Positions 33,966 to 47,384 are shown, numbered from the stretch's first letter. The stretch is 64,000 bases of DNA from Pseudomonas putida (GCF_025905425.1 NZ_CP109603.1:4976501-5040500); one strand, 5' to 3'. The notes: generated by a model not told the origin, from the letters alone. A program made the numbers and translations.

Positions 33966-34867
33966 AGATCGCTGTGCTGTCGCGCAATCCGCGTCTGTAT
34001 TCCACCCGCCGCCTGGTCGAAGCCGGTACCCAGCGTGGCCACGAAATGGTGGTGATCGATACCCTGCGGGCCTACATGAACATCGCCAGCCACAAGCCGC
34101 AGATCCACTACCGCGGCAAACCGCTGGAAGGCTTCGATGCGGTGATCCCGCGCATCGGTGCCTCGGTCACGTTCTACGGCTGCGCAGTGCTGCGTCAGTT
34201 CGAGATGATGGGCGTCTACCCGCTCAACGAATCGGTGGCCATCGCCCGCTCGCGTGACAAACTGCGCTCGTTGCAGTTGCTGTCGCGGCGCGGCATCGGC
34301 CTGCCGATCACCGGCTTCGCCCACTCGCCTGACGACATCCCGGACTTGATCCAGATGGTCAATGGTGCCCCCCTGGTGATCAAAGTGCTGGAGGGTACTC
34401 AGGGCATTGGCGTGGTGCTGTGCGAGACCACCCAGGCGGCCGAGTCGGTGATCGAAGCGTTCATGGGCCTGAAGCAGAACATCATGGTGCAGGAGTACAT
34501 CAAGGAGGCCGGCGGTGCCGACATTCGCTGCTTCGTGGTGGGCGACAAGGTCATTGCCTCGATGAAACGTCAGGCCAAGCCGGGTGAGTTTCGCTCCAAC
34601 CTGCATCGGGGCGGCGTCGCCAGCCTGATCAAGATCACGCCGGAAGAGCGGATAACCGCGATTCGTGCGGCCAAGGTCATGGGCTTGAGTGTGGCGGGGG
34701 TGGATATCCTGCGGTCCAACCATGGGCCGCTGGTGATGGAGGTGAACTCATCGCCGGGGCTGGAGGGCATTGAAGTGACCACCGGCAAGAACGTGGCCGG
34801 GATGATCATCGAGCACCTGGAGAAGAATGGCGGGCCGAATCAGACCCGGACCAAGGGGAAAGGCTAG
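33962..34867 (+). CDS. rimK: Ribosomal protein S6 glutamate ligase
   Basis: 301 residues, an ATP-grasp ligase that adds glutamates to the C terminus of ribosomal protein S6. It has the N-terminal pre-ATP-grasp domain ([21 protein letters not shown]), ATP-binding [13 protein letters not shown], the metal-binding [14 protein letters not shown] and the [16 protein letters not shown] segment. Start at ATG 33962 overlaps rimB. In Pseudomonas this system links cyclic-di-GMP to ribosome composition and motility. A REP follows its stop. Confidence 0.95.
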   Translation: MKIAVLSRNPRLYSTRRLVEAGTQRGHEMVVIDTLRAYMNIASHKPQIHYRGKPLEGFDAVIPRIGASVTFYGCAVLRQFEMMGVYPLNESVAIARSRDKLRSLQLLSRRGIGLPITGFAHSPDDIPDLIQMVNGAPLVIKVLEGTQGIGVVLCETTQAAESVIEAFMGLKQNIMVQEYIKEAGGADIRCFVVGDKVIASMKRQAKPGEFRSNLHRGGVASLIKITPEERITAIRAAKVMGLSVAGVDILRSNHGPLVMEVNSSPGLEGIEVTTGKNVAGMIIEHLEKNGGPNQTRTKGKG

Positions 34868-34879
34868 GGTTGGTCTTGC

Positions 34880-34952
34880 CGGCCTCTTCGCGGGGCAAGC
34901 CCGCTCCCACCGTAATACCTGTGGGAGCGGTCTTGCCCCGCGAAGAAGCCGC
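34880..34952. repeat. REP pair
   Basis: CGCGGGGCAAGCCCGCTCCC then an inverted partner, directly after rimK and before the envZ stop, at a convergent junction. Confidence 0.9.
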
Positions 34953-34958
34953 TACAGA

Positions 34959-36272
34959 TCACACCGCATTACGCGGCAACAAAAGCCCCAACGGCAACCT
35001 CACCCGCGCCTCGATCCCGCCACCAGACCGATTGCGCAACTCGACATTCCCGCCATGCTGGGCCGCGATCCGTTTTACGATCGCCAAGCCCAACCCGGTT
35101 CCCTTGCCACCACGGGCACGGTCCCCACGAATGAACGGGTTGAAGATGGTCTCCAGCTCCGACTCATCGATCCCCGTCCCCCGGTCCAGCACGCTGAGCA
35201 CCACGTAAGGCGCGCTCTCGTCGCCCGACACATAGGCCGCCACCTCTACCCCTTTGCCGGCATGGTGCAAGGCGTTGCCGATCAGGTTGCCCAGCATGCG
35301 CTTGAGCGAAACCCGGCGCAGCGGGAACGGTGGGATAGGCTCAAGGCACAGCCGTACACGCTCTTCCGGTTGGTTGTACGGTGCCACCACTTCGCGCACC
35401 AGGTCGGCCAGGTCGACCTCTTCCACCGGCTCGTCACGCCCATCGCGGATGAACGCCAGGAACTGGTCGAGAATCGCGTCCATATCCTCGATGTCGCGGA
35501 CCATGTCATCGCTCAACTCGTTGTCACTGTCCAGCAACGAAAGCGACAGGCGCAGCCGCGTCAGCGGTGTACGCAGGTCGTGGGAAACCCCGGCCAGCAT
35601 CAGCTCACGCTCACGCCCTGCCTGTTCGACATCCTCGGCCATCTGGTTGAACGCCCGATAGACCTCGGTCATTTCACTGGGCGTGTCGCTGATCGGCAAG
35701 CGCACGCTGCGCCCCTGACCCAGTTGCCGAGCGGCAAACACCAGGCGCTTGAGCGGCTGGTTCAGTTGGCGCACGAAAATCCAGGCCGACGCGGTGGACA
35801 ACAGGCCGATGGCCAGGAACCAGCCGAGCACGTTCCAGATCTTCTGCCCCCGCAGCGGGTGCGGGTACAGCGGCACCTTGAGCCAGCCAGGGCCGAGGCT
35901 CGGCGCATTGACCCACAACGCCGGTGGTGCATGGATGCGCAGACGCACTTCGGTGTCTTCACCCAATTCGGCCTGCATCTGACGCTGGTAGATCTCGCTG
36001 TATGGCCAATGCTGCTCGCCTTCCGGCACACCAGCACCGGTCACCCGGATCAGGCCTGCTGCTTCGGCGATCTTGTCGCGGTTCTCTTCATCGGCAGCCC
36101 AATAGGCGCGCAAGGTCAGTGCCACACCGTGGCTGTACTGACGATCGACCAGCACATCCTCGTTCATCAAAAGGTAAACGAGGGTTAGCGCCTTGGAAAA
36201 CAGGACGACGATCAGCACCAGCCACAGCGTGCGGGCGAAGAAACTCTGCGGAAACCACAGCGGCGTTTTCAT
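34959..36272 (-). CDS. envZ: Osmolarity sensor kinase EnvZ
   Basis: 437 residues from ATG 36272 (a GTG three codons earlier is possible): membrane helices (about 12-34 and 149-167), HAMP, phospho-acceptor H231 (GVSHDLRTPLTRL), N-box and HATPase (DRGTGI; GTGLGLAIVKR). It phosphorylates OmpR in response to osmotic and envelope conditions. The periplasmic domain is about 115 residues. It follows ompR in the operon, only 13 bp downstream. Confidence 0.95.
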   Translation of the reverse strand: MKTPLWFPQSFFARTLWLVLIVVLFSKALTLVYLLMNEDVLVDRQYSHGVALTLRAYWAADEENRDKIAEAAGLIRVTGAGVPEGEQHWPYSEIYQRQMQAELGEDTEVRLRIHAPPALWVNAPSLGPGWLKVPLYPHPLRGQKIWNVLGWFLAIGLLSTASAWIFVRQLNQPLKRLVFAARQLGQGRSVRLPISDTPSEMTEVYRAFNQMAEDVEQAGRERELMLAGVSHDLRTPLTRLRLSLSLLDSDNELSDDMVRDIEDMDAILDQFLAFIRDGRDEPVEEVDLADLVREVVAPYNQPEERVRLCLEPIPPFPLRRVSLKRMLGNLIGNALHHAGKGVEVAAYVSGDESAPYVVLSVLDRGTGIDESELETIFNPFIRGDRARGGKGTGLGLAIVKRIAAQHGGNVELRNRSGGGIEARVRLPLGLLLPRNAV

Positions 36273-36285
36273 CGACGGCACGGCA

Positions 36286-37026
36286 TCATTTGCCGGCGTT
36301 TCCGTCCGGTACGAAGACGTAACCCACGCCCCAGACCGTCTGGATGTAACGTGGCTTGGATGGGTCCGGCTCGATCATGCGGCGCAGGCGCGAGATCTGC
36401 ACGTCGATGGAACGCTCCAAAGCATCCCACTCACGGCCACGGGCCAGGTTCATCAGCTTGTCGCGGGTCAGCGGTTCACGCGCGTGCATGACCAGGGCCT
36501 TGAGCACGGCAAACTCACCGGTGGTGAGCATGTGCACTTCGTCGCCGCGCTTGAGTTCGCGGGTTGCCAGGGACAGCTCGTAATCACCGAAGGTGACCGA
36601 CTCGTCCTCGCTGCCCGGGGCGCCAGGGACGCTCGGTGCCTGGCGGCGCAGCACGGCCTTGACCCGGGCCATCAGCTCGTCAGGGTTGAACGGCTTGCCC
36701 AGGTAGTCGTCAGCGCCCAGCTCCAGGCCCTTGATACGGCTGAGCTCGTCGCCCTTGGCGGTGAGCATGATGATCGGGATTTGGTTGTTCGACTGGCGCA
36801 GGCGCTTGCACGCGGACAGGCCGTCCTCGCCCGGCAGCATCAGGTCGAGCACGACCAGGTTGAACACCTCGCGCGACAGCAGGCGGTCCATCTGCTCGGT
36901 GTTGGGCACCGCGCGGGCACGGTAGCCCTTGCTGGTGAAGAAACGTTCCAGCAGGCTGCTCAGCCCCGGATCGTCGTCGACGATGAGAATCTTGTCACCT
37001 TCAGCGGTGTTTGCAGTGCCGGTCAT
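36286..37026 (-). CDS. ompR: Response regulator OmpR
   Basis: 246 residues: receiver domain with D61 (VVLDLMLPGEDGL), lysine in LGKPF, and winged-helix domain with the RTVWGVGYVF-like QTVWGVGYVF end. It controls porin and other envelope genes together with EnvZ. First gene of the minus-strand ompR-envZ operon and divergent from tex (227 bp). Confidence 0.95.
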   Translation of the reverse strand: MTGTANTAEGDKILIVDDDPGLSSLLERFFTSKGYRARAVPNTEQMDRLLSREVFNLVVLDLMLPGEDGLSACKRLRQSNNQIPIIMLTAKGDELSRIKGLELGADDYLGKPFNPDELMARVKAVLRRQAPSVPGAPGSEDESVTFGDYELSLATRELKRGDEVHMLTTGEFAVLKALVMHAREPLTRDKLMNLARGREWDALERSIDVQISRLRRMIEPDPSKPRYIQTVWGVGYVFVPDGNAGK

Positions 37027-37253
37027 GAATAACTCCTCTGGTATCGCCGCGCATTATGGCGTAGCCATTGCAACGCGTGCCGTGAGCATTGTTAGCAGAT
37101 TTTTCCCCCGGCGCCAGTTCCGGGCCATTCAGGCTGGCTTGGCGCCATCACCGCAAGCCAGTCACGATGGGTATAATGCGCGGCTTTCATCCAGCGCCGT
37201 CGGGCTCCAGGCCCGCGCGCGGCCCCCGTATTCACAATTGTCAGGTGGTTTAC

Positions 37254-39577
<2,324 letters not shown>

Positions 39578-39578
<1 letters not shown>

Positions 39579-39961
39579 TGGACGTCCCCCGCGAATACGT
39601 CGAAAGCGCCTTCAGCCAGCTGCTTGGCTGCCGCCTGCAACGCCTGGACACAGGCGTTGCCGAGGTGGCCCTGGCGCTTGAGCCACAGTTGCGCAACCGT
39701 GGCCAGAAACTGCACGGCGGGGCGATCTTCAGCCTGGTGGACATCGCAATGGGCCTGGCCTGCTCGGCCAGCCATGGCTTCGACCAGCAAAGCGTGACCA
39801 TCGAATGCAAGATCAACTACATGCGCGCCGTCAGTGACGGCGAGGTCGTGTGCACGGCCCGTGTGCTGCACGCCGGGCGGCGCACGTTGGTGGTCGACGC
39901 CGACGTAGTTCAAGGCGACAAACTGGTGGCCAAAGCGCAAGGAACCTTCGCGGTTCTCTAG
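39578..39961 (+). CDS. PaaI-family hotdog thioesterase
   Basis: 127 residues from ATG 39578, which overlaps the tex stop (TGATG). The PaaI-type active-site loop LHGGAIFSLVDIAMG is present, typical of phenylacetyl-CoA or related thioesterases; the substrate is unknown. Coupling to tex is structural, and no functional link is known to me. Confidence 0.85.
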
Positions 39962-40114
39962 CTCACCAAGCTGTATCTGCGGTATTTTCAGCAGTGCGCT
40001 GGCACTGCTGGAACCGCGTAAACCAGGCGACAACGCCAGTTCCTTTCTTCCTACCCTTGTAGACCGTTATCTCCACCCCCATATTGGGGCGACTGACGCG
40101 TGAAGGAATCCATC

Positions 40115-41692
40115 TTGAGCGACCTCCTCAACCGCCGCCTGAGCCTGCTCGGCGCAAATCTCCCCCTGCTCAAGCAGTGCCTGCACGGTATTGAGCGAGA
40201 ATGCCTGCGCGTGACCGATGACGGTCGCCTGGCCCAGACCCCGCACCCTGAGGCCTTGGGTTCGGCGCTGACCAACGAGCAGATCACCACCGATTATTCC
40301 GAGTCGCTACTGGAGTTCATCACCCCGGCCCTGCCCGACCCGGCCAAGGTGCTCGAAAGCCTCGAACAGACCCACCGTTTCGTCTACAGCAAGCTGGGTG
40401 ACGAATACCTGTGGAGCCCGTCGATGCCGTGCACGCTGCCGGCCGAGGAGGACATCCCGATCGCCGAGTACGGCAGCTCGAACATCGGCAAACTCAAGCA
40501 CGTCTACCGCAAGGGCCTGGCCCTGCGCTACGGCCGCACCATGCAGTGCATCGCCGGTATCCATTACAACTTCTCGCTGCCCGAAGCCCTGTGGCCTCTG
40601 CTGCGCGAAGCCGAAGGCAGCACGCAAGACAACCGCGACTACCAGTCGTCGGCCTACATTGCCCTGATCCGCAACTTCCGTCGCTACAGCTGGCTGCTGA
40701 TGTACCTGTTCGGCGCGTCGCCAGCGCTGGACAAAGGCTTCCTACGAGGCCGCCCGCACCAGCTCGAAGAGCTGGACGCCGAAACGTTGTTCCTGCCCTA
40801 CGCCACCAGCCTGCGCATGAGCGACCTGGGTTACCAGAGCAACGCCCAGGCCGGCCTCACGCCTTGCTACAACAACCTGGCCAGCTACACCGACAGCCTG
40901 CGCAAGGCGGTGGGCACGCCCTACCCGCCCTACGTTGAAGTCGGCACGCACGTGGATGGCGAGTGGGTGCAGCTGAACACCAACATCCTGCAGATCGAGA
41001 ACGAGTACTACTCGAACATCCGCCCCAAGCGTGTCACCTACACCGGCGAGCGGCCGATCCAGGCGTTGACGTCCCGCGGCGTGCAATACGTCGAAGTGCG
41101 CTGCCTGGACATCAACCCTTTCCTGCCGGTCGGGATCGACCTGCCCGAGGCGCGCTTCCTCGATGCGTTCCTGCTGTTCTGCGCACTCGAAGACAGCCCG
41201 CAGCTGGACAACGGCGAATGCGGCCAGTGCACCGACAACTTCCTGTCCGTGGTCAAGGAAGGCCGTCGCCCGGGCCTGGAGCTGCATCGTGATGGCCAGC
41301 CGATCTCCCTGAAGGATTGGGCCAGCGAGCTGATCGAACGTATCCGGCCGCTGGCCGACCTGCTCGACCAGGCGCAAGGCGGCGAAGCCCACGCCAAAGC
41401 CCTGGATGCCCAGCAGGCCAAGGTCGATGATGCCTCGCTGACCCCGTCGGCCCAGGTGCTGGCACGCATGACCGAGCACGACGAAACCTTCATCCAGTTC
41501 TCCCTGCGCCAAAGCCGGGTCCACGCCGAAACATTCCGCGAACAGCCGCTGAGCAACGAACAGCAACAGGCGTTCGAAACACTGGCCCGCGAATCGCTCG
41601 CCAAGCAGTCCGAGCTGGAACAGGAAGAGGTCGGCGACTTCGACCTGTTCGTCGGCGCCTACCAGGCCAGTATCCTGGCGATCAGCAACTGA
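40115..41692 (+). CDS. gshA: Glutamate-cysteine ligase
   Basis: 525 residues from a TTG, because AAGGAA lies 7 bases upstream; a GTG at 40100 has no such site. It makes gamma-glutamylcysteine, the first step of glutathione synthesis. The gammaproteobacterial GshA pattern is present: [23 protein letters not shown] near the N terminus, [13 protein letters not shown] and [11 protein letters not shown]. Its stop overlaps the TetR gene by 1 bp. Glutathione ties it loosely to the sulfur genes downstream. Confidence 0.95.
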   Translation: MSDLLNRRLSLLGANLPLLKQCLHGIERECLRVTDDGRLAQTPHPEALGSALTNEQITTDYSESLLEFITPALPDPAKVLESLEQTHRFVYSKLGDEYLWSPSMPCTLPAEEDIPIAEYGSSNIGKLKHVYRKGLALRYGRTMQCIAGIHYNFSLPEALWPLLREAEGSTQDNRDYQSSAYIALIRNFRRYSWLLMYLFGASPALDKGFLRGRPHQLEELDAETLFLPYATSLRMSDLGYQSNAQAGLTPCYNNLASYTDSLRKAVGTPYPPYVEVGTHVDGEWVQLNTNILQIENEYYSNIRPKRVTYTGERPIQALTSRGVQYVEVRCLDINPFLPVGIDLPEARFLDAFLLFCALEDSPQLDNGECGQCTDNFLSVVKEGRRPGLELHRDGQPISLKDWASELIERIRPLADLLDQAQGGEAHAKALDAQQAKVDDASLTPSAQVLARMTEHDETFIQFSLRQSRVHAETFREQPLSNEQQQAFETLARESLAKQSELEQEEVGDFDLFVGAYQASILAISN

Positions 41693-42324
41693 TGAGCCGC
41701 ACCGCCTCCCCGCGCAAGCCGCGCGCCAGCAGCCAGGCCAGGATCGAGATGATCCTGGTGGCCGCGCGCGAGCTGCTTGCAGAGCTTGGGGTGGCGGGGT
41801 TGTCGATTTACAGCGTGGCCGAGCGGGCGCAGATACCGCCGTCGTCGGTGTACCACTTCTTCGCCAGCGTGCCGGCCTTGCTGGAGGCGTTGACCGCCGA
41901 TGTGCACCGGGCGTTTCGCGAGGCACTGAGCGCACCGATCGACAGCAGCGCATTCGCCACCTGGCATGAGCTGTCGCGGCTGATCGAACAGCGCATGCTC
42001 GACATCTACAACGGGGATGCTGCGGCGCGTCAGTTGATTCTGGCCCAGCATGGTCTGAGCGAGGTGGTGCAGGCTGACCGGCAGCACGACATGGAGCTGG
42101 GCGACCTGATGCACAAGCTGTTCGACCAGCATTTTCATTTGCCGGTGATGCCGGCGGATGTGGATGTGTTTGCCCTGGCCATGGAGCTGAGCGACCGGGT
42201 GTATGCGCGGTCGGTGCAGTTGCATGAGCAGATTACGGCGCGCATGGCCGAAGAAGGCAAGCGGGTGTTCGAGGCGTATCTGGGGCTCTATTTGCCGCCG
42301 TTTTTGGCTAAGCGTTTGGGCTGA
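41692..42324 (+). CDS. TetR family transcriptional regulator
   Basis: 210 residues. N-terminal TetR helix-turn-helix at about 30-58 (LSIYSVAERAQIPPSSVYHFF), then a ligand-binding helical domain without a recognisable family. It overlaps gshA by 1 bp (TGATG), so both are on one transcript. The ligand and targets are unknown. A REP pair and the convergent ssu operon follow. Confidence 0.85.
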   Translation: MSRTASPRKPRASSQARIEMILVAARELLAELGVAGLSIYSVAERAQIPPSSVYHFFASVPALLEALTADVHRAFREALSAPIDSSAFATWHELSRLIEQRMLDIYNGDAAARQLILAQHGLSEVVQADRQHDMELGDLMHKLFDQHFHLPVMPADVDVFALAMELSDRVYARSVQLHEQITARMAEEGKRVFEAYLGLYLPPFLAKRLG

Positions 42325-42331
42325 AATGAGT

Positions 42332-42433
42332 GGGGCCGCTTTGCGGCCCTTCGCGGGGCAAGCCCGCTCCCACATGGGAATTCGATCTCCTGTAGGAGCG
42401 GGCTTGCCCCGCGAAGGGCTGCAGAGCAGCCCC
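42332..42433. repeat. REP pair
   Basis: Two inverted REP copies with GGGGCCGC / GCGGCCC-type outer hairpins at the convergent junction of the TetR and ssuF genes. Confidence 0.9.
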
Positions 42434-42447
42434 ATTCAACACCAGCA

Positions 42448-42663
42448 TCACAGCTTGGCAATGGACACTTCAGTCGACTTCACAAAGGCAATCACTTCAC
42501 TGCCCACCTGCAGCTCCAGCTCACGCACGGAACGGGTGGTGATCACCGAGGTGACGACGCCGGAGGCGGTCTGTACGTCGATTTCCGACAGTACCGGGCC
42601 TTCGAGGATTTCTTTCACGGTGCCTTTGAACTGGTTGCGAACGTTGATGGCTTTGATAGTCAT
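42448..42663 (-). CDS. ssuF: Molybdopterin-binding-like (TOBE) protein SsuF
   Basis: 71 residues from ATG 42663 (AAGGAA upstream), a single TOBE/Mop domain (VRNQFKGTVKEILEGPVLSEIDVQTASG). Mop-like proteins bind oxyanions; in pseudomonad ssu operons the last gene, ssuF, encodes such a protein and is needed for sulfonate use by a route that is not understood. It is last in the ssuEADCBF transcription unit, 44 bp after ssuB. Confidence 0.9.
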   Translation of the reverse strand: MTIKAINVRNQFKGTVKEILEGPVLSEIDVQTASGVVTSVITTRSVRELELQVGSEVIAFVKSTEVSIAKL

Positions 42664-42707
42664 GGCTTGATTCCTTCTCTTTGGCTTCAGTCTGGTAAGT
42701 GAGTCGT

Positions 42708-43520
42708 TCAGTGCGCCCAACGCAGTTGCGTGGGCAAAGGGGCTACAGGATCCGGCTCGGGCGCAGTGCCCGGTGCCGACAGAACACGGTTGAGCACTTC
42801 GCTTTCCAACGCTGCCAAACGGTGCGAACCACGCGCCCTTGGCCGTGCCAGGTCAACAGTAAGGTCGAGCCCGACCTCGCCGTCTTCAATCAAGATCACC
42901 CGGTCAGCCACGGCAACCGCCTCGCTGACATCGTGGGTGACCAGCAACACGGTAAAACCGTGCTGACGCCAGAGGCGTTCAATAAGCTGCTGCATCTCGA
43001 TACGAGTCAGCGCGTCCAGGGCACCCAGCGGCTCATCCAGCAGCAACAGGCGTGGCTGGTGGATCAGTGCCCGCGCCAGCGCTACGCGCTGCTTCTGGCC
43101 ACCGGAGAGTGCCGCCGGCCATTCGTGGGCGCGGTCGGCAAGGCCGACCGCCTCCAGCGCGTCCAGCGCACGTGGGCGCCAGTCGCCCGACAGGCCCAGG
43201 CCGACGTTGTCGATCACCTTCTTCCAGGGCAGCAGGCGCGCGTCCTGGAACATCAGCCGCGTTTCTTCGCGGGCTTCGGCCAACGGTGCAGCACCCGCCA
43301 ACAGCTCACCGGCGCTGGGTTGGTCGAGGCCGGCCAGCAAGCGCAGCAAGGTGCTCTTGCCGCAGCCACTGCGACCGACGATGGCGACAAACTGACCCGC
43401 CGGGATGTGCAGGTCGATGCCTTTGAGTACTTCACGCTGGCCAAAGGTCTTGCGCAGGCCGTTGGATGCCAGGGGGATGCCACGCAACAGGCGTGGCGGC
43501 TGTTCCTTGAGCACGGTCAT
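42708..43520 (-). CDS. ssuB: Aliphatic sulfonate ABC transporter ATPase
   Basis: 270 residues from ATG 43520 with GGAGG upstream. Walker [10 protein letters not shown], signature [15 protein letters not shown] and Walker [13 protein letters not shown] are complete, followed by a switch histidine (VTHDVSEAV). It powers sulfonate import with SsuA and SsuC. It overlaps ssuC by 4 bp. Confidence 0.95.
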   Translation of the reverse strand: MTVLKEQPPRLLRGIPLASNGLRKTFGQREVLKGIDLHIPAGQFVAIVGRSGCGKSTLLRLLAGLDQPSAGELLAGAAPLAEAREETRLMFQDARLLPWKKVIDNVGLGLSGDWRPRALDALEAVGLADRAHEWPAALSGGQKQRVALARALIHQPRLLLLDEPLGALDALTRIEMQQLIERLWRQHGFTVLLVTHDVSEAVAVADRVILIEDGEVGLDLTVDLARPRARGSHRLAALESEVLNRVLSAPGTAPEPDPVAPLPTQLRWAH

Positions 43521-44314
43521 GCGCCCTCCTTCTTGGCCACTTGGTAGGCTGGGTGCCAGCGCAGCCAAACACGTTCCAGGCCGCGAGCAGCGAGGTCGGC
43601 GAGCTTGCCAAGCACGGCGTACAGGACGATGGCCAATACCACCACGTCGGTCTGCAGGAACTCACGGGCGTTCATCGCCAGGTAACCGATACCGGCATTG
43701 GCCGAAATGGTTTCTGCAACGATCAGGGTCAGCCACATGAAGCCCAAGGCAAAGCGCACACCGACCAGGATCGAGGGCAATGCACCCGGCAGGATCACCT
43801 GACGGAACAGGCCGAAGCCGGACAAGCCATAGCTGCGCGCCATCTCCACCAGCGCTGGGTCAACGTTGCGGATACCGTGGTAGGTGTTGAGGTAGATCGG
43901 GAACAGCGTGCCCAGGGCGACCAAAAAGATCTTCGCCGACTCGTCGATGCCGAACCACAGGATTACCAGCGGAATCAGCGCCAGGTGCGGCACGTTGCGG
44001 ATCATCTGCACCGAGCTGTCGAGCAGGCGTTCGCCCCAGTTCGACAGGCCGGTGATGAAGCCCAGCACCAGGCCGATGCTGCCGCCGATGACAAAACCAA
44101 GCCCGGCACGCCAGCCACTGATCGCCAGGTGGGTCCAGATCTCGCCACTGCGCACCAGTTCGACACCCGCGCTGACCACCGCGCTCGGCGCCGGCAGGAT
44201 GCGGGTCGACAGCCAGCCCGCGCTGACGGCCAGCTGCCAGACTGCCAGCAGCAGTACCGGCAGTGCCCACGGCGCCAGGCGCTGGGTCAGGGTGGAAGAA
44301 GTTGCACGACTCAT
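43517..44314 (-). CDS. ssuC: Sulfonate ABC transporter permease
   Basis: 265 residues with six predicted membrane helices and the EAA loop ([29 protein letters not shown]) that contacts the ATPase. It belongs to the SsuC/TauC group. It overlaps ssuB and follows ssuD on the minus strand. Confidence 0.95.
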   Translation of the reverse strand: MSRATSSTLTQRLAPWALPVLLLAVWQLAVSAGWLSTRILPAPSAVVSAGVELVRSGEIWTHLAISGWRAGLGFVIGGSIGLVLGFITGLSNWGERLLDSSVQMIRNVPHLALIPLVILWFGIDESAKIFLVALGTLFPIYLNTYHGIRNVDPALVEMARSYGLSGFGLFRQVILPGALPSILVGVRFALGFMWLTLIVAETISANAGIGYLAMNAREFLQTDVVVLAIVLYAVLGKLADLAARGLERVWLRWHPAYQVAKKEGA

Positions 44315-44324
44315 GGCCCGGCCC

Positions 44325-45473
44325 TCAGCTCTGCGACACGGACTTGGGCAGGATGTCGTTGGCCACCATCTCGCCGAACGGGCTCACGTAGCCGCCGGTT
44401 TTCGGCTGCTCCGGGCGCTGTACGTCGAGGTGCGGGAACAACAGTTCAGCCACGCGGTAGGACTCTTCCAGGTGTGGATAACCCGAGAAGATGAAGGTAT
44501 CGATACCCAGCTCGGCGTATTCCTTGACCCGGGCTGCCACGGTCGGGCCATCGCCGACCAGCGCGGTACCGGCGCCGCCACGTACCAGGCCGACACCCGC
44601 CCACAGGTTGGGGCTGACCTCCAGGTTGTCGCGGTTACCGCCATGCAGGGCAGCCATGCGCTGCTGGCCCACCGAGTCGAAACGCGCCAGCGAGGCTTGG
44701 GCACGGGCGATGGTCTCATCGTCCAGGTGCGAGATCAGGCGGTCAGCGGCGGCCCAGGCTTCTTCGTTGGTTTCACGCACGATCACGTGCAGGCGGATAC
44801 CGAAGCGCACTTCGCGGCCTTGTGCGGCAGCTTTTTCGCGCACCTGGGCAATTTTTTCGGCAACGGCGGCAGGTGGCTCACCCCAGGTCAGGTACAGCTC
44901 GACCTGCTCGGCAGCCAGGTCCTGGGCGGCTTCGGACGAACCCCCGAAGTACAGCGGCGGACGCGGTTGCTGAATCGGCGGATAGAGCAGCTTGGCGCCT
45001 TTCACCTGAATGTGCTTGCCATCGTAATCGACGTTTTCGCCTTCCAGCACTTTGCGCCAGATACGGGTGAACTCGACCGAGGCTTCGTAGCGCTCTTCGT
45101 GGCTCAGGTGCAGGCCGTCACCGGCCAGTTCGTCCGGGTCGCCGCCGGTTACCAGGTTGAACAGCGCACGGCCGTTGGACAGGCGGTCCAGGGTCGCGGC
45201 CTGGCGCGCCGCCACGGTCGGCGAAATGATGCCGGGGCGCAGGGCAACCAGGAATTTCAGATGCTGGGTCACGGGGATCAGCGACGCGGCCACCAGCCAG
45301 GAATCCTCGCAGGAACGCCCGGTCGGGATCAGCACGCCGCCAAAACCCAGGCGGTCGGCAGCCTGGGCAATCTGCTGCAGGTAGCCGTGATCGACCGCAC
45401 GGGCGCCATCGGACGTGCCCAGGTACTTGCCGTCACCGTGAGTGGGAAGAAACCAGAAAATATTAAGGCTCAT
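44325..45473 (-). CDS. ssuD: FMNH2-dependent alkanesulfonate monooxygenase
   Basis: 382 residues of the bacterial luciferase family. SsuD oxidises alkanesulfonates to the aldehyde plus sulfite, using reduced FMN from SsuE. Signature stretches are [34 protein letters not shown] and [11 protein letters not shown]. It starts the ssuD-ssuC-ssuB-ssuF stretch. Confidence 0.96.
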   Translation of the reverse strand: MSLNIFWFLPTHGDGKYLGTSDGARAVDHGYLQQIAQAADRLGFGGVLIPTGRSCEDSWLVAASLIPVTQHLKFLVALRPGIISPTVAARQAATLDRLSNGRALFNLVTGGDPDELAGDGLHLSHEERYEASVEFTRIWRKVLEGENVDYDGKHIQVKGAKLLYPPIQQPRPPLYFGGSSEAAQDLAAEQVELYLTWGEPPAAVAEKIAQVREKAAAQGREVRFGIRLHVIVRETNEEAWAAADRLISHLDDETIARAQASLARFDSVGQQRMAALHGGNRDNLEVSPNLWAGVGLVRGGAGTALVGDGPTVAARVKEYAELGIDTFIFSGYPHLEESYRVAELLFPHLDVQRPEQPKTGGYVSPFGEMVANDILPKSVSQS

Positions 45474-45533
45474 TGGAGTTGTCTCCTCAAGGGTGGCTCA
45501 AGCCGGAGCGGCGCCCCGGCGCAGGCAAATCAA

Positions 45534-46499
45534 TCAAGGCGCACTGGCGACCTTGGCCGGGGGTGTCCAGATCACGTCCTTGATGCTCAGCGGCTTGGGG
45601 ATAAGCTTCAGCGCCTGGAACGTGTCGGCGATCTTCTGTTGCGCGGCCACCACCTCGGGGGTGAGCGGCGCGGCCCCGTAGCCTTGGCGCTTGACCGAGG
45701 TCAGGGTGATGTCGGCAGGCAGCCCCAGCAGTGGCGCGACCTGATCGGTGACCTCCTGCGGGTTGGCCTGGGACCATTCGCCCACGGCGCGCACTTCCTC
45801 GATCAAGGTGCTGATCACGGCAGGGTGCTGGGTGGCATAGTCACGGGTGGCGAGGTAGAACTGATGGTTGTCGACCAGGCCTTTACCGTCACGCAGGGTG
45901 CGCGCCTGCAGCTGCTTCTCGGCGGCGGCCTGGTACGGGTCCCAGATAACCCAGGCATCGACGCTGCCACGCTCGAATGCAGCGCGGGCATCGGCCGGCG
46001 GCAGGTAGACCGGTTGAATGTCGCTGTACTTGAGGCCTGCATCTTCCAGGGCACGCACCAGTAGGTAGTGGACGTTGGAGCCTTTGTTGAGGACGACTTT
46101 CTTGCCTTTGAGGTCTTTTACCGACTGGATCGACGAGCCCTTCGGCACCAGGATCGCTTCGCTGTGCGGCGCAGGCGGCTCGTAGGCGACGTAGAGCAGG
46201 TCGGCACCGGCGGCCTGGGCGAACACGGGTGGCGTTTCGCCGGTGACGCCGAAGTCGATAGAGCCAACGTTCAGCCCTTCCAGCAGCTGCGGGCCACCGG
46301 GGAACTCGGTCCATTGCACTTGCACGCCTTGCTCGGCCAAGCGCTTTTCCAGCGTGCCCTTGGCCTTGAGCAGCACCAGGGTGCCGTATTTCTGGTAACC
46401 GATACGCAGGCTCTCGGCCTGGGCTTGGGTGATGGCGCCGAAGGACACAGCCGCCGCAAACAGGGCGACCAGACCACGACGCAAGAAGACTGTGCGCAT
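45534..46499 (-). CDS. ssuA: Sulfonate ABC transporter substrate-binding protein
   Basis: 321 residues from ATG 46499 with AGGAGA upstream. A signal peptide (about 1-28, ends AQA-E) leads to a periplasmic SsuA/NMT1-type binding domain with the IGYQKYGTLVLLKAKG start and WVIWDPYQAAAE segment. It is second in the operon after ssuE. Confidence 0.94.
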   Translation of the reverse strand: MRTVFLRRGLVALFAAAVSFGAITQAQAESLRIGYQKYGTLVLLKAKGTLEKRLAEQGVQVQWTEFPGGPQLLEGLNVGSIDFGVTGETPPVFAQAAGADLLYVAYEPPAPHSEAILVPKGSSIQSVKDLKGKKVVLNKGSNVHYLLVRALEDAGLKYSDIQPVYLPPADARAAFERGSVDAWVIWDPYQAAAEKQLQARTLRDGKGLVDNHQFYLATRDYATQHPAVISTLIEEVRAVGEWSQANPQEVTDQVAPLLGLPADITLTSVKRQGYGAAPLTPEVVAAQQKIADTFQALKLIPKPLSIKDVIWTPPAKVASAP

Positions 46500-46593
46500 G
46501 GCGCTCTCCTGTGCGAATAGGGTTCGGGTTGCACCTGCTTGCCTCGTTGACGGGCGAGTAAGGTGAATGACGCGGTAAAGCCGTTGAACCGGG

Positions 46594-47187
46594 TCAGATG
46601 CTCCAGCGGGCACTGATCAGGCGTTCGTTGAGTACGCCGGGGGCCACGGGCCGTGGCCGACGGGCCAGGGCAACGTGGAAGGTTTCCAGCGAGTCCTGCA
46701 GGCGCTCATCCAGAGCGGGTGCCAGCTGCGCCGCCTTGGCGCCTTCTGCGTAGGCGACCTGGCTGTCGTCGGCGAAGATCCCTTGCAGGGTCTCTTGCGC
46801 CTTGAGTGCAGACAGCACCGGTTTTAACGCGTAATCCACCGCCAGCATGTGGGCGATGCTGCCGCCGGTAGCGATTGGCAGCACGATCTTGTGCTCCAGG
46901 GCGCGTTCGGGCAGCAGGTCGAGCAAAGTCTTCAGTGCACCGGCGAACGATGCCTTGTACACCGGGGTGGCGACGATCAGGCCGTCGGCCTGGGCTACCA
47001 GTTGCTGGAAGTGCTGCACCTGCGGGCTGTCGAAGCGCGCATGGAGCAGGTCCTCGGCGGCGAAGTCACGCACCTGGAAGGTCACCACTTCGACGCCACG
47101 GTTTTGCAGCCACTGGCGCGAGCGCTCGAGCAGCACGCCGGAGCGTGAACGGGTACCAGGGCTACCACCGATTGAGACGACCAACAT
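46594..47187 (-). CDS. ssuE: NAD(P)H-dependent FMN reductase
   Basis: 197 residues with the flavodoxin-like FMN-binding loop [14 protein letters not shown] and the [18 protein letters not shown] region. SsuE (MsuE type) supplies reduced FMN to SsuD. It is the first gene of the ssu operon; the leader (47188-47280) is AT-rich (TATATATATCT), as expected of a sulfate-starvation promoter. A REP pair lies further upstream. Confidence 0.93.
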   Translation of the reverse strand: MLVVSIGGSPGTRSRSGVLLERSRQWLQNRGVEVVTFQVRDFAAEDLLHARFDSPQVQHFQQLVAQADGLIVATPVYKASFAGALKTLLDLLPERALEHKIVLPIATGGSIAHMLAVDYALKPVLSALKAQETLQGIFADDSQVAYAEGAKAAQLAPALDERLQDSLETFHVALARRPRPVAPGVLNERLISARWSI

Positions 47188-47294
47188 TGGAGCGCTTCCT
47201 TGTGTTCTGTTGGGGTGACATTAACAGGCCGTATATATATCTAGAAATCATATTTTTTCATTTGTTTATTCCATTTTTGATCATTACGTTTTCC

Positions 47295-47384
47295 GCCCAT
47301 TCGCGGGCAAGCCCGCTCCCACAATGACCGCACTGGGCATGAGGGTAGCGCTGTGCCTGTGGGAGCGGGCTTGCCCGCGAAGCG
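47295..47384. repeat. REP pair
   Basis: Inverted REP copies between the ssuE promoter and the lsfA terminator. Confidence 0.9.

Noticed and set aside
47130..47211. Short ORF ([12 protein letters not shown]...) upstream of and overlapping ssuE on the minus strand
   Set aside because: No Shine-Dalgarno and an out-of-frame overlap of about 60 bases with ssuE; unlike the sfnB leader it is not arranged for coupling.
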